From the NCBI GenBank assembly GCA_020442165.1, contig JAGRKV010000045.1, forward strand, positions 1 through 64,000: a DNA stretch of 64,000 nucleotides, written 5' to 3'. Source of the stretch: Hyphomicrobiaceae bacterium (GTDB taxonomy: Bacteria > Pseudomonadota > Alphaproteobacteria > Rhizobiales > Hyphomicrobiaceae). The translations under genes and the position numbers were made by a program. Positions 1-8,383 of the stretch are shown here, in pieces. Under the pieces are notes generated by a model, which worked only from the letters and a program-made list of their open reading frames with translations, was not told the origin of the DNA and ran no database searches. The stretch's first letter is position 1. Each line of letters begins with the position of its first letter.

Positions 1-86
1 AAAACGTCGGCGGTGTTGGCTGCGAATGGCACGAGCCGGTCGCGGCATTTCTGCGCCGGATCGCAGACACAATCGACAACGCTTGA
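1..86 (+). CDS. C-terminal end of a gene entering from the left, possibly cas1 (type I-E)
   Basis: An open frame with no start in the window runs from position 3 and stops at TGA 84-86. Its last residues include EWHEPVAAFLRRIADTID, an amphipathic helical tail. I cannot recognise the family from 27 residues. The only argument for cas1 is synteny: type I-E loci normally have cas1 directly before cas2, and a cas2 follows 50 bp downstream. That 50 bp gap is longer than the usual cas1-cas2 spacing, so other identities are possible. Confidence 0.3.
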   Translation, partial: NVGGVGCEWHEPVAAFLRRIADTIDNA

Positions 87-136
87 AAGGGCCCGGAAGC
101 GGGCGAACCAGCGCTGCCTATACCGGAGGAGGCGGC

Positions 137-436
137 ATGATCGTCGTCATCACAGAAAACGCACCGGCTCGGCTGCGTGGCCGCCTGTCGCTGTGGCTGT
201 AGGAAATCCGCGCCGGCACATTCGTCGGCGCCTACGGAAAGCGCCAGCGCGAACGGCTGTGGGAGGACATCACGGCCATGATCGGCGACGGCTCTGCCGT
301 GATGGCATGGAGCACGAATGTGACCGAAAGCGGTTTCGATTTTCTTGTCACCGGGGATGACCGGCGCACGCCCGTCAAGATCGACGGTTTTGCGCTGGTC
401 CATTTCGCCGCCCAGCGCGAGGAGATCGCGACCTGA
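137..436 (+). pseudogene. cas2: cas2, type I-E (Cas2e), interrupted by an in-frame amber codon
   Basis: Read from ATG 137 (preceded by GGAGGAGG), the frame gives MIVVITENAPARLRGRLSLW, then L and a TAG at codon 22 (200-202), then EIRAGTFVGAYGKRQRERLW and onward to TGA 434-436. Apart from the stop it aligns along its full length (99 codons) with E. coli Cas2 (family landmarks: VTEN.P.RLRGRL, WLLE.RAG, VMAW.TN, GF.F, RRTPV..DG). Cas2 is the dimeric core of the Cas1-Cas2 spacer-acquisition complex. The TAG sits where the family has the Leu of WLLE, so a single-base change from TTG would explain it. The rest of the frame shows no further damage, so loss is recent, or the codon is suppressed, or it is a read error. 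The stop overlaps the next start (TGATG). Confidence 0.88.
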
Positions 437-687
437 TGTCCCGCCCTGTCCACAATCCCGGCTCCTGGCCGCGCCTGATGCGCGCGGAAACAGCGGCCGC
501 GTATGTGGACGAGCGGTCCGTCGATGCCTTCCGCCGGGCCATCCCTTCGCTCTATCCTGAACCCCTGACAATTAAGGGCAAGGGGGAACGATGGTTACGC
601 GACGATCTGGACGCGGCGATCGACAGGATGACCGGCAGGACGAAATCGACCGCCAGTCCTCCCTTCGACGCCGCGAGCGTGCTCTAG
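436..687 (+). CDS. Excisionase-like / AlpA-type helix-turn-helix protein
   Basis: 83 aa. The central part (WPRLMRAETAAAYV...SVDAFRR... then GERWLRDDLDAAIDRM) has the pattern of small excisionase-like HTH proteins found next to integrases in alphaproteobacterial phages and islands: a helix entering AAAYV, a wing, and a closing DDLDAAIDR helix. Such proteins bind att or promoter DNA and bias the integrase towards excision. The start ATG 436 overlaps the cas2 stop (TGATG) and the stop TAG 685-687 overlaps the integrase GTG (TAGTG), so translational coupling to both neighbours is likely. The family call rests on the motif pattern and context only. Confidence 0.65.
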   Translation: MSRPVHNPGSWPRLMRAETAAAYVDERSVDAFRRAIPSLYPEPLTIKGKGERWLRDDLDAAIDRMTGRTKSTASPPFDAASVL

Positions 688-1949
688 TGCGGGCTCAAAT
701 CAAACGGCAGGCAGACTGGCCGCGCTATGTAAGCGTCAAGACGCTGGCGGCAGGAGGGGTGGCCTACTATTGGGCACCGCAACGCCGCGATGTTGACCGC
801 GGCTTCACAATCCGGTCAGAAGCCCTTGGCCAAGAATATGCCGCCGCCTGTGATCGCGCATTGATGCTCAATGCCCATCTCGACGCCTGGCGCGCCGGGC
901 GCGGCGGAATGGCCCCGCTGGAAGAAACCCGTTCCGAATACGGGACATTCGCGTGGCTTGTGCGCGCCTATGTCCGCTCGGCCGCATACTCCCGCGTCAG
1001 CATGAGATCTCGATCTGAATATGAGCGTGCGCTCGACAGAATCGAAAAAATGACCAGAACCGACGGACGCGGCACCGTCGGTGGACTGGCGCTGAAATCG
1101 ATCACACCGGCCGCCGTCGACCGCATCTATGAACGCCTGCAACTTGGCCCGCGTGGCAAGAGAATTCGCCAAGCGAACCTTTCCATCGACGTTGCTGGGC
1201 GCGCCTGGGATGTCGTGCACCGCCTCCATCGTGCCGCCGTGCCGGCCGAGAACCCCTGGCGTGGCGTCCTACAGATTCGAAACAAGACGACGAAGCCCGC
1301 AGCCACCCGCGATGAAGCCTACGCGCTGGCAGTTGCGCTGCGCGATATCGGAGAGCCCCACCTTGGCGCGGCTGCGCTGATAGCATTCGAGTGGCACCAG
1401 AGACCGGAGCATATCCGCGCAGGCGACATCACCTGGACCGACATCCGGCCGCCGGATCACCCCACTGAGGTATTCGTGCGGCATCCGAAAACCGGTGAAA
1501 AGGACTGGCTACCGCTGGATGATGAGGATGGCACGCCATTTTTTCCCGAGTTGGAGGCCTACCTTGCCGCATTGCCACGTCTCGGCATACCAGTGGTGTT
1601 GACAGCAGGTAGGCGTGGCCCAGCGCGGCCTTATTCGGCGGAGTACGCCCAGCGCAAAGTGCGCGAGGCTCGCGAGCATGCCGGACTAGGCGATCACGTC
1701 ACAATCGATGCTTGCCGCCACGGCGGCATGACAGAGTTGGGCGACTCTGGCGCCACGGAAGCGGAGGGCATGGCACTGTCGATGCACAAGACCCCGCAGG
1801 CGCACCGGCTATATGTCAAGCGAACACGACGTCAGCGCATCAATGCCCTGCGCAAGCGCCGCGCTCTCGTTGCAGGGAACGAAGCCGCTACGGTAGTCGG
1901 AATAGGACGCAGGAAGAGGAGTCGGAATGAAACGGCACGGAATGACTAA
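687..1949 (+). CDS. Tyrosine site-specific recombinase (integrase) of a genomic island
   Basis: 420 aa from GTG 687; the frame stays open upstream to an ATG at 591, but that start would lie inside the excisionase gene, and the TAGTG overlap favours GTG. The N-terminal half is a SAM-like/core-binding region (roughly residues 75-190); the catalytic half contains FEWHQRPEHIRAGDITW (box I Arg), DACRHGGMTEL (box II), then SMHKTPQAHRLYVK with the terminal His and the nucleophilic Tyr. The box II position that is usually His is Asp (DACR), as I recall for some rhizobial island integrases. It ends 15 bp from the 3' end of the tRNA-Glu gene, the classic position for a tRNA-targeting integrase. The element extends left beyond the window and carries cas genes. 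Confidence 0.85.
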   Translation: MRAQIKRQADWPRYVSVKTLAAGGVAYYWAPQRRDVDRGFTIRSEALGQEYAAACDRALMLNAHLDAWRAGRGGMAPLEETRSEYGTFAWLVRAYVRSAAYSRVSMRSRSEYERALDRIEKMTRTDGRGTVGGLALKSITPAAVDRIYERLQLGPRGKRIRQANLSIDVAGRAWDVVHRLHRAAVPAENPWRGVLQIRNKTTKPAATRDEAYALAVALRDIGEPHLGAAALIAFEWHQRPEHIRAGDITWTDIRPPDHPTEVFVRHPKTGEKDWLPLDDEDGTPFFPELEAYLAALPRLGIPVVLTAGRRGPARPYSAEYAQRKVREAREHAGLGDHVTIDACRHGGMTELGDSGATEAEGMALSMHKTPQAHRLYVKRTRRQRINALRKRRALVAGNEAATVVGIGRRKRSRNETARND

Positions 1950-1964
1950 GCCATTGAAAACAAA

Positions 1965-1995
1965 TGGCGGTCCCTACGGGAGTCGAACCCGTCTT
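1965..1995. other. Predicted island attachment site (attR/attL core) in the tRNA-Glu 3' end
   Basis: The integrase gene abuts the tRNA 3' end, so the crossover core should lie within the T-arm and acceptor 3' half of tRNA-Glu. The partner copy would be at the far end of the element, left of this window, so the duplication cannot be verified here. The exact limits are an estimate. Confidence 0.4.
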
Positions 1996-2039
1996 TTCAG
2001 ATTGAAAATCTGACGTCCTAACCGATAGACGAAGGGACC
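1965..2039 (-). tRNA. tRNA-Glu (anticodon TTC), CCA encoded
   Basis: On the minus strand the acceptor stem GGTCCCT pairs with AGGGACC, followed by G and an encoded CCA (1965-1967). The D arm contains CGTCTATCGGTTAGG; the anticodon stem TCAGA/TCTGA closes a 7-base loop TTTTCAA with TTC in the middle; the T arm is ACGGG-TTCGACT-CCCGT. The 75-nt length fits tRNA-Glu. The gene is intact although an integrase gene lies just beyond its 3' end, which is what happens when an island's att core restores the tRNA end on insertion. Confidence 0.95.
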
Positions 2040-2199
2040 AGCGCGGGTGGGTTTAGCCACATTTGATGCGGCTGGCAAGGTTGGTCCGTCGTGACCCTGT
2101 GGCGCCATCCACAGCCACCCCCGAATTCCGGGCAGAATGGGTATGTTTCCGGACGGAACGAGTGGTCCGCGCTTGGCGATCGCGCCCTTTTTTCGGGCC

Positions 2200-4053
2200 T
2201 CAGCGCTGCCGGCGGGGGTCGGCGGCGTCGTCGATCTGCACCTCGATGCGGTTGCGGCCGCCCCAGGTGTCTTTTCGCAGATATCCGGCGACATGGAGCG
2301 GCATTCCGCTGGCACCCATCAGCAGGTCGCCCAGCGGCTGGCCAGCTGCACGGAAGGCAATCGCCTCCAGGCGCCCGCCATCTGCCGCTTCCAGCACACA
2401 GCGCACATGGGCCTCGCCGACAATTTTGGCGAAGCGGACCCGGTGGGAGGGAAATGCAAAGCGCGGCTGGGGATTGCCCTGGCCGTAGGGGCCGGCGCGT
2501 TCGAGCAGCGCGATCAATGCATCATTGGCTGCCGCCGGGACGAGCGCGCCATCGACCTCCAGGGCGGCACTATCGCGCGCGGTGCGCGCCTTCGCCCGCA
2601 ATTGACCGGTCAGGAACTCACGGAGCGGGTCAAAATTCTGGCGCGTCACCGTCAGGCCTGCTGCCATCGCGTGCCCACCGCCCTTGACCAGAAGCCCCTT
2701 GCTCATGGCCATGCGCACGGCGGTGCCAATGTCGATGCCGGCAATGGAGCGGAGCGAGCCCGTGCCCTGACCTTCGGCACCTGCCTCCTCCTCCCATGAG
2801 ATGACGCAGGACGGCCGGCGGAAACGCTCCGTCAGCCTGCTGGCGACGAGGCCAACGACGCCCTTGTGCCAGGCGGCGGAGCCAACGATCAGAACGGGCA
2901 GATCCGGGTCCGCCTCGATCATGGCGTCGGCTTCGGCCATGGCCGCTTCAAGCATTTCCGTCTCAATCGCCTTGCGTTCGCGGTTGAGCTTGTCGAGCAG
3001 CGCAGCGATCTTGGCGGCCTCCGTGTCATCGTTCGTCGCCAACAGGCGTGCGCCCAGCGCGGCATCGCCGATACGCCCACCGGCATTGATGCGCGGGCCA
3101 AGGATGAAACCCAGATGATAGGTGGTCGGTGCCGCATCCAGACCGGCCACATCGAACAGCGCCTTGAGGCCAATGTTACGCCGCTGGCGCATCACCTTGA
3201 GGCCCTGGGTGACGTAGGCGCGGTTGAGCCCCACGAGGGGCACCACATCAGCAACGGTAGCCAAAGCGACGAGATCGAGTTCTCCCAGCATCGGCGGCTC
3301 GTCGAGCCCCGTAGCAGCGTAATGGCCATCGCGGCGCAGGACCCGCTGCGTCGCTACGAGCACCAGGAAGACGACACCGGCAGCACACAGGTGCCCCTGC
3401 CCCGACAGGCAGTCCTGGCGGTTGGGGTTTACGACCGCGACCGCTGGCGGCAATTGCTCGTCGGCCTGGTGGTGGTCGATGACGATCACGTCGGTCTTCA
3501 GCTTGTGCGCGGCGGCAAGCGGCTCGAAGCTGGTGGTGCCGCAATCGACCGTAACGATAAGTTGCGCGCCTTCCTTGACCAGCGTTTCGATGGCCGCCGG
3601 GTTGGGGCCATAACCTTCGAAGATGCGGTCGGGAATGTAGATGCGCGCCGGCACGCCGTGGTGGTCGAGGAAGCGTTTCATCAATGCCGACGAACACGCG
3701 CCGTCGACGTCATAGTCGCCGAAAATGGCGACAGGCTTGCGGGACTTGACTGCCTGGGCGAGACGTTCGGCTGCCTCGTCCATGCCCTTCAGCGTGCTGG
3801 GATCAGGCATCAAGGCTTTCAGAGTCGGGTCGAGAACCGTTTCGACCTCGTCGACACCGATGCCGCGCGCGGCCAGGACCCGGCCAAGGATTTCCGGCAG
3901 GCCATGGCGTTGCGCTATCGCGTCAGCGGTGAGGCGCCCCGCGGGCTGCAATCTCTCACGCCACTGAAAGCCGCGTGCGGAGTGCATGACCCCCAGAAAC
4001 GCGCCGCCATCACCATCCGGTACTTGATGCTTCAGCCTGGGTTGTGCCGACAT
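2200..4053 (-). CDS. recJ: RecJ single-stranded-DNA 5'-3' exonuclease
   Basis: 617 aa, normal length for RecJ. The DHH phosphoesterase core shows motif I FGDYDVDGA near residue 110, the TVDCGT motif, the IDHHQ motif that names the family, and later a DHHA1 part with GGGHAMAAGLT. It degrades single-stranded DNA 5' to 3' in RecF-pathway recombination, mismatch repair and base excision repair, using Mn2+/Mg2+ held by the Asp/His motifs. It is on the same strand as glpX, hom and the aminotransferase upstream, a group I recall as conserved in Rhizobiales, but here a plus-strand gene sits between it and glpX, so it may have its own promoter. Confidence 0.97.
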   Translation of the reverse strand: MSAQPRLKHQVPDGDGGAFLGVMHSARGFQWRERLQPAGRLTADAIAQRHGLPEILGRVLAARGIGVDEVETVLDPTLKALMPDPSTLKGMDEAAERLAQAVKSRKPVAIFGDYDVDGACSSALMKRFLDHHGVPARIYIPDRIFEGYGPNPAAIETLVKEGAQLIVTVDCGTTSFEPLAAAHKLKTDVIVIDHHQADEQLPPAVAVVNPNRQDCLSGQGHLCAAGVVFLVLVATQRVLRRDGHYAATGLDEPPMLGELDLVALATVADVVPLVGLNRAYVTQGLKVMRQRRNIGLKALFDVAGLDAAPTTYHLGFILGPRINAGGRIGDAALGARLLATNDDTEAAKIAALLDKLNRERKAIETEMLEAAMAEADAMIEADPDLPVLIVGSAAWHKGVVGLVASRLTERFRRPSCVISWEEEAGAEGQGTGSLRSIAGIDIGTAVRMAMSKGLLVKGGGHAMAAGLTVTRQNFDPLREFLTGQLRAKARTARDSAALEVDGALVPAAANDALIALLERAGPYGQGNPQPRFAFPSHRVRFAKIVGEAHVRCVLEAADGGRLEAIAFRAAGQPLGDLLMGASGMPLHVAGYLRKDTWGGRNRIEVQIDDAADPRRQR

Positions 4054-4326
4054 CTCTGTCTCCTCTCCCGCGTTCTAGGGTGATTCGACCGCTTTCCGGG
4101 GCCCTGGGGACAGAATTGTTGGGGAAGGACTGTCCAGGGCCATGGCCTAGCATCGAAAGCCTCGACCATGTGCCCGTTTTGCTGCAACGACCCTGACGGA
4201 TTGATGCGCGGAGCTCAGATCTTCGTCCGCGTAAAATCTTGCGGCATGGCCACCAACTTCGCTGTTATCCTTGAGCAGACGGCAGGACGCGCATTCTCGC
4301 GCGCTGACGGAAAAGGAGCTTTCAGA

Positions 4327-4704
4327 ATGCTTGCCGGGATCAGAGTGATGTTTGTGGTCGCATTCCTCTTGCCAGTCCTGGCGCTTGCCTTCGCTGCCCA
4401 GACGTCAGCGCCTGCCGAAGCCAAGCATATCGCGCCACATCAGTGTGGCGTCTCCTCCGGGACGTTTGCCCGAATCTGCCGGCCAAGCGCCTACCCGTCG
4501 TGTATGAGGGCGGTGAAGCGTGGCGTCGCGGGGTTCAGCGTCAAACTCTGCGAGCGCCGGAAGGCTGCCTGCTCGACGTGCCTTGCAAATATCTTCCGCT
4601 GCATTTCGCGCATCGGCCACTGGCCAAAGCTGACGCACTCCTGCGACAGCTGCAAGGCGCGCTTCGACCGCTGCATCAAGCGGCGCTATCCGCCGATTCC
4701 CTGA
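4327..4704 (+). CDS. Small secreted cysteine-rich protein, unrecognised family
   Basis: 125 aa from ATG 4327, with AAGGAG about 10 bp upstream. The frame is open back to 4168 but the RBS and the signal peptide (MLAGIRVMFVVAFLLPVLAL followed by an A-rich cleavage region) support the inner start. The mature part is short, basic, and has ten Cys in pairs (SAYPSC, KLCE, KAACSTC, FRCIS, SCDSCKARFDRC), which suggests a disulfide-bonded or metal-binding exported protein. It lies on the strand opposite to its neighbours recJ and glpX, splitting an otherwise co-directional block. I do not recognise a family. Confidence 0.6.
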   Translation: MLAGIRVMFVVAFLLPVLALAFAAQTSAPAEAKHIAPHQCGVSSGTFARICRPSAYPSCMRAVKRGVAGFSVKLCERRKAACSTCLANIFRCISRIGHWPKLTHSCDSCKARFDRCIKRRYPPIP

Positions 4705-4761
4705 GCCGAAGACGTAACGGGCTTGCCAACAGCGCTACTCGCGCAGGCGGCAAGGTGCAAT

Positions 4762-5778
4762 TCAATCGACATGACGGCCGGCGGCTTCGCGCACCGTTGT
4801 GCGGATACGGCGTACAGTGCCGGATCGTGACCGCATCACAAGTGTTTCGGTTTCAGCACCTTTGTCGAAGAAACGCACACCGTCGAGCAGCGCTCCGGCG
4901 GTTACGCCGGTTGCCGAGAAGATGATGTCGCCGAACGCCATTTCCTGCAGAGACAATTTGCGAGTGAGGTCCTTGAAACCCATCGACTGCGCGCGCCTGC
5001 GCTGCTCGGCGTTCGTGGCCTGTAGCCGGCCTTGCATCTGGCCGCCGATGCAGTGCAGCGCCGCAGCGGCCAGCACGCCTTCTGGCGCACCGCCGGTACC
5101 CATGTAGATGTCGATGCAGGTGTCGCGCGGCGCCGTGGTCCAGATGATGCCAGCGATGTCGCCATCGGGTATGAGCATGATGGCAGCGCCGGTCTCGCGC
5201 ACCGACTTGATAAGGTCGGCGTGACGTGGCCTGTCCAGTACACACGCTGTGATGCGAGTAATCGGCACATTCTTGGCGTCGGCCAGTGCCTTGAGATTTT
5301 CGGCCGGAGACTTATCCAGATCGACGATGCCCTGCGGGTAGCCCGGTCCGACAGCGATCTTGTCCATATACATTTCGGGCACGCGGAGCAGCCCGCCGCG
5401 CTCGGAGATCGCCAGCACCGAAAGAGCGTTGGGCATCGCCTTGGCGCATATGGTCGTACCCTCCAGCGGATCCACCGCGATGTCGACACTGGTATCCTTG
5501 CCAGCGCCCAGCACCTCGCCCACGAAAAGTTGCGTCGCCTCGTCCTGCTCGCCTTCTCCGACGACCACCTCGCCCTTGAAATCGACGCGCGCCAGCTCAC
5601 GGTGCATGGTTTCGATGGCTGCCTGGTCGGCCGCCATCTCATTGCCACGACCGCGCAGGCGGGCAGCCGCTATCGCGGTGGCCTCGGTGAGGCGGGCCAC
5701 TTCCAGAACGAGCATCCGGTCCAGACCAAGACCTTCGCTGATTGCACCGTCGGCCATCTTCCCAATCTCCTCGTTCAC
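4762..5778 (-). CDS. glpX: Fructose-1,6-bisphosphatase, class II (GlpX)
   Basis: 338 aa, typical GlpX length. Recognisable blocks: the N-terminal LDRMLVLEVARLTEATAIAA, the metal/phosphate region VVGEGEQDEA, DIAVDPLEGTT (the conserved DPLEGT of Li+-sensitive phosphatases), IPDGDIAG and MGTGGAPEGVLAAAA. It removes the 1-phosphate of fructose 1,6-bisphosphate in gluconeogenesis (some alphaproteobacterial homologues also act on sedoheptulose 1,7-bisphosphate). It lies 40 bp downstream of hom on the same strand, consistent with an aminotransferase-hom-glpX transcript. Confidence 0.96.
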   Translation of the reverse strand: MNEEIGKMADGAISEGLGLDRMLVLEVARLTEATAIAAARLRGRGNEMAADQAAIETMHRELARVDFKGEVVVGEGEQDEATQLFVGEVLGAGKDTSVDIAVDPLEGTTICAKAMPNALSVLAISERGGLLRVPEMYMDKIAVGPGYPQGIVDLDKSPAENLKALADAKNVPITRITACVLDRPRHADLIKSVRETGAAIMLIPDGDIAGIIWTTAPRDTCIDIYMGTGGAPEGVLAAAALHCIGGQMQGRLQATNAEQRRRAQSMGFKDLTRKLSLQEMAFGDIIFSATGVTAGALLDGVRFFDKGAETETLVMRSRSGTVRRIRTTVREAAGRHVD

Positions 5779-5818
5779 GGGAGGTGGCGCCCACCGGGGA
5801 TGGGAAGCGCCCGGATCC

Positions 5819-7144
5819 TCAAAGCGTTTCGATTCGGATCATCTGCGGCTTTTCCGAAACGTTGCCGTCAGACTCGATCGCGTCAAGTGCGCCGCGAATT
5901 GCCTCCTCGGTCGTTTCGTGGGTGATGAGGGTGACGGTGGCGGGAGCGCCGGGTTCACCGCGACCGCTCGCACCTGGCAGTGCACTCTTGGCGCGGCGCT
6001 GAACAATCGATTCGAGGGAGACGCCGCGATCGCCCATGCGCTTGGCGATGGCGGCCATCGCGCCGGGCTTGTCGAAAACGGAGAGGCGCACGTAGTAGGC
6101 GCCTTGGTGCTCACCGATCTTTGCACGGCGGTGAGGCTTCAGATGTGCCACTGGAACGATCAGTGGCGGCACGCCGCCTCCACGCGCGATGTCGATGATG
6201 TCGCTCGCGACAGCCGAAGCGGTCGCCTCTGAACCGGCACCGGGGCCAACCAACAGCAACGTGCCGACCCGGTCACCATCGACGGCAACGCAATTGGTGA
6301 CGCCCGATACCTCGGCGATGGCTGAATGCTTGGGCACCATGGTCGGATGCACGCGCGCCTCGATGCCCGAAGCAGTCCGCAGCGCCACGCCCAGCAGCTT
6401 GATGCGATAGCCCAGTTCGTCGGCGGCGGTGATGTCCGCCTCGGAGATGTGCTCGATGCCCTCGACGTGTATTTCGTCGAACGCGACCTGGGTGCCGAAC
6501 GCGAGGCTCGTCAGAATAGCGAGCTTGTGCGCAGCGTCGAAGCCACCAACGTCAAAGGTTGGATCTGCCTCCGCGTAGCCGAGCTTCTGCGCCTCTGCCA
6601 GCACTTCGGCGAACGGCCGTCCTTCGGCCTGCATCTTGGTGAGGATAAAGTTGCAGGTGCCATTCAAGATGCCGTAGATGCGGTCGATACGGTTGCCCAG
6701 AAGGCTTTCGCGCAGCGTCTTGATGATGGGGATGCCACCGGCCACCGCCGCCTCGAAATCGAGTGCGCAATCGTTCTGTTCAGCCAATCCCGCCAGCGCA
6801 ACGCCGTGACGGGCCAGCAGTGCCTTGTTGGCGGTGACGACATGGCGTCCGGCCTTCAATGCTGCTTCGACCGCGGCTCGGGCGGCACCCTCCTCGCCGC
6901 CAATCAACTCAACGAAGATATCGATGTCCGGCGACTGCGCGAGTGCGACCGGATCGTCATACCAGACGGCCTTCGACAAATCGCAATCGCGCGGCTTGGA
7001 GCGGTCGCGCGCGGATACTGCCGTAACCACGATTTCACGGCCCAGCGCGATCGTCAGATGCTCGCGGTTGTCGGATAGCAGCCGGATAAGCCCGGCGCCA
7101 ACGGTTCCGAGCCCGGCGATACCGAGTCTGAGAGGAGCTGTCAT
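5819..7144 (-). CDS. hom: Homoserine dehydrogenase
   Basis: 441 aa. An N-terminal Rossmann domain starts IAGLGTVGAGLIRLL, followed by the NADP-binding TANKALLARHG and the catalytic segment around GGIPIIKTLRESL and GILNGTCNFILTKM, then a C-terminal ACT domain (about residues 345-441, starting YYVRLSVFDKPGAMAAIA) for end-product feedback. It reduces aspartate semialdehyde to homoserine, the branch point to methionine and threonine. It follows the aminotransferase gene by 12 bp. The end product homoserine also feeds the metY gene 4.6 kb away. Confidence 0.97.
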   Translation of the reverse strand: MTAPLRLGIAGLGTVGAGLIRLLSDNREHLTIALGREIVVTAVSARDRSKPRDCDLSKAVWYDDPVALAQSPDIDIFVELIGGEEGAARAAVEAALKAGRHVVTANKALLARHGVALAGLAEQNDCALDFEAAVAGGIPIIKTLRESLLGNRIDRIYGILNGTCNFILTKMQAEGRPFAEVLAEAQKLGYAEADPTFDVGGFDAAHKLAILTSLAFGTQVAFDEIHVEGIEHISEADITAADELGYRIKLLGVALRTASGIEARVHPTMVPKHSAIAEVSGVTNCVAVDGDRVGTLLLVGPGAGSEATASAVASDIIDIARGGGVPPLIVPVAHLKPHRRAKIGEHQGAYYVRLSVFDKPGAMAAIAKRMGDRGVSLESIVQRRAKSALPGASGRGEPGAPATVTLITHETTEEAIRGALDAIESDGNVSEKPQMIRIETL

Positions 7145-7156
7145 GTTCGATGGAGC

Positions 7157-8383
7157 CTAGCGGCTGGCCTTTTGCGGGATGGGGATGACGTTATGCAATG
7201 TTTCGGGAGACTGGGCGAGAAACTTCTTCAAGTTGCGCGCCGCCTGCCTGATCCGGTGTTCGTTCTCCACCAGAGCAATGCGGACGTAGCCTTCGCCATA
7301 CTCGCCAAAGCCAAGTCCCGGCGAGACCGCCACATCGGCCTTCTCGATCATGAGTTTTGAGAACTCGACCGACCCAAGCGAACGGAATTTCTCCGGAATC
7401 GGCGCCCACGCAAACATGGTGGCAGGCGGCGGCGGAATATCCCAACCGGCGCGCGCAAAGCTCTCCACCAGAACGTCACGGCGGCGCTTGTAGGTCTGGC
7501 GCACCTCGTCGATGCAATCCTGCGGACCATTGAGGGCCGCGGCGGCTGCCACCTGAATCGGCGTGAATGCGCCGTAGTCCAGATACGACTTGACGCGCGC
7601 CAGAGCGTTGATGAGGCGCTCGTTGCCCACAGCGAAGCCCATGCGCCAGCCGGGCATGGAGTATGTTTTGGAGAGCGAAGTGAACTCGACGGCGACGTCA
7701 ATCGCACCTGGCACCTGCAGGACGGATGGCGGCGGGTCGCCGTCGTAATAAATCTCCGCGTAGGCGACGTCCGACAGGATGATGATGTCGAGCTTCTTGG
7801 CCAGATCGACAGCCGCCTTGTAGAAATCGAGGTCGGCCACCATTGCGGTCGGATTGGATGGATAGGACAGCACCATCGCAATCGGCTTGGGGATGGTGTG
7901 CCGGCACGCGCGCTCAACGGCGCGCAAATAGTCGTCGCCCGTGCTGGCCGGGATATGCCGGACCGATGCGCCGGAAATCAGAAATCCGAACTCGTGAATG
8001 GGGTAGGTCGGGTTGGGCACGATGATGACGTCACCGGGTGCGGTGATCGCCTGCGCCATGTTCGCGAAGCCTTCCTTGGACCCAAGCGTGGCAACGATCT
8101 GCGTTTCCGGATTGAGCTTCACGCCGAAGCGGCGTTCGTAATAGGCCGCCTGGGCTCGCCGCAAACCGGGAATACCCTTGGACGCCGAATAGCGGTTTGT
8201 GCGCGGTTTGCCCACCGTCTCCACGAGCTTGTCGACGATGTGCTGAGGCGTCGGCAGATCCGGATTGCCCATGCCGAGGTCGATGATGTCTGCGCCGCGT
8301 GCGCGGGCTTCGCCCTTCAGGCGATTAACCTCGGCGAACACGTAGGGCGGCAGGCGCTTAATGCGATGAAAATGCTCGATCAC
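7157..8383 (-). CDS. alaC: Pyridoxal-phosphate aminotransferase, AlaC / LL-diaminopimelate aminotransferase-like
   Basis: 408 aa, class I/II fold. Features: IIDLGMGNPDLPTP near the N terminus, VPNPTYPIH, LSYPSNPTA (substrate-Arg region), ILSDVAYAEIYYDG (PLP-Asp/Tyr) and SLSKTYSMPGWRMGF with the PLP-binding Lys. The sequence belongs to the AlaC/DapL-like group: databases label such proteins LL-diaminopimelate aminotransferase or alanine-synthesising transaminase, and the sequence alone does not decide the substrate. It is the first gene of the alaC-hom-glpX group and reads away from a 1 kb gene-free region. Confidence 0.85.
   Translation of the reverse strand: MIEHFHRIKRLPPYVFAEVNRLKGEARARGADIIDLGMGNPDLPTPQHIVDKLVETVGKPRTNRYSASKGIPGLRRAQAAYYERRFGVKLNPETQIVATLGSKEGFANMAQAITAPGDVIIVPNPTYPIHEFGFLISGASVRHIPASTGDDYLRAVERACRHTIPKPIAMVLSYPSNPTAMVADLDFYKAAVDLAKKLDIIILSDVAYAEIYYDGDPPPSVLQVPGAIDVAVEFTSLSKTYSMPGWRMGFAVGNERLINALARVKSYLDYGAFTPIQVAAAAALNGPQDCIDEVRQTYKRRRDVLVESFARAGWDIPPPPATMFAWAPIPEKFRSLGSVEFSKLMIEKADVAVSPGLGFGEYGEGYVRIALVENEHRIRQAARNLKKFLAQSPETLHNVIPIPQKASR

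Noticed and set aside
1..2040. CRISPR repeat array near cas2
   Set aside because: No repeated 28-29-nt units are present; any array must lie left of the window.
2866..4083. 405-codon plus-strand open frame opposite recJ
   Set aside because: It is the antisense shadow of recJ in GC-rich DNA, with no family resemblance and no RBS.
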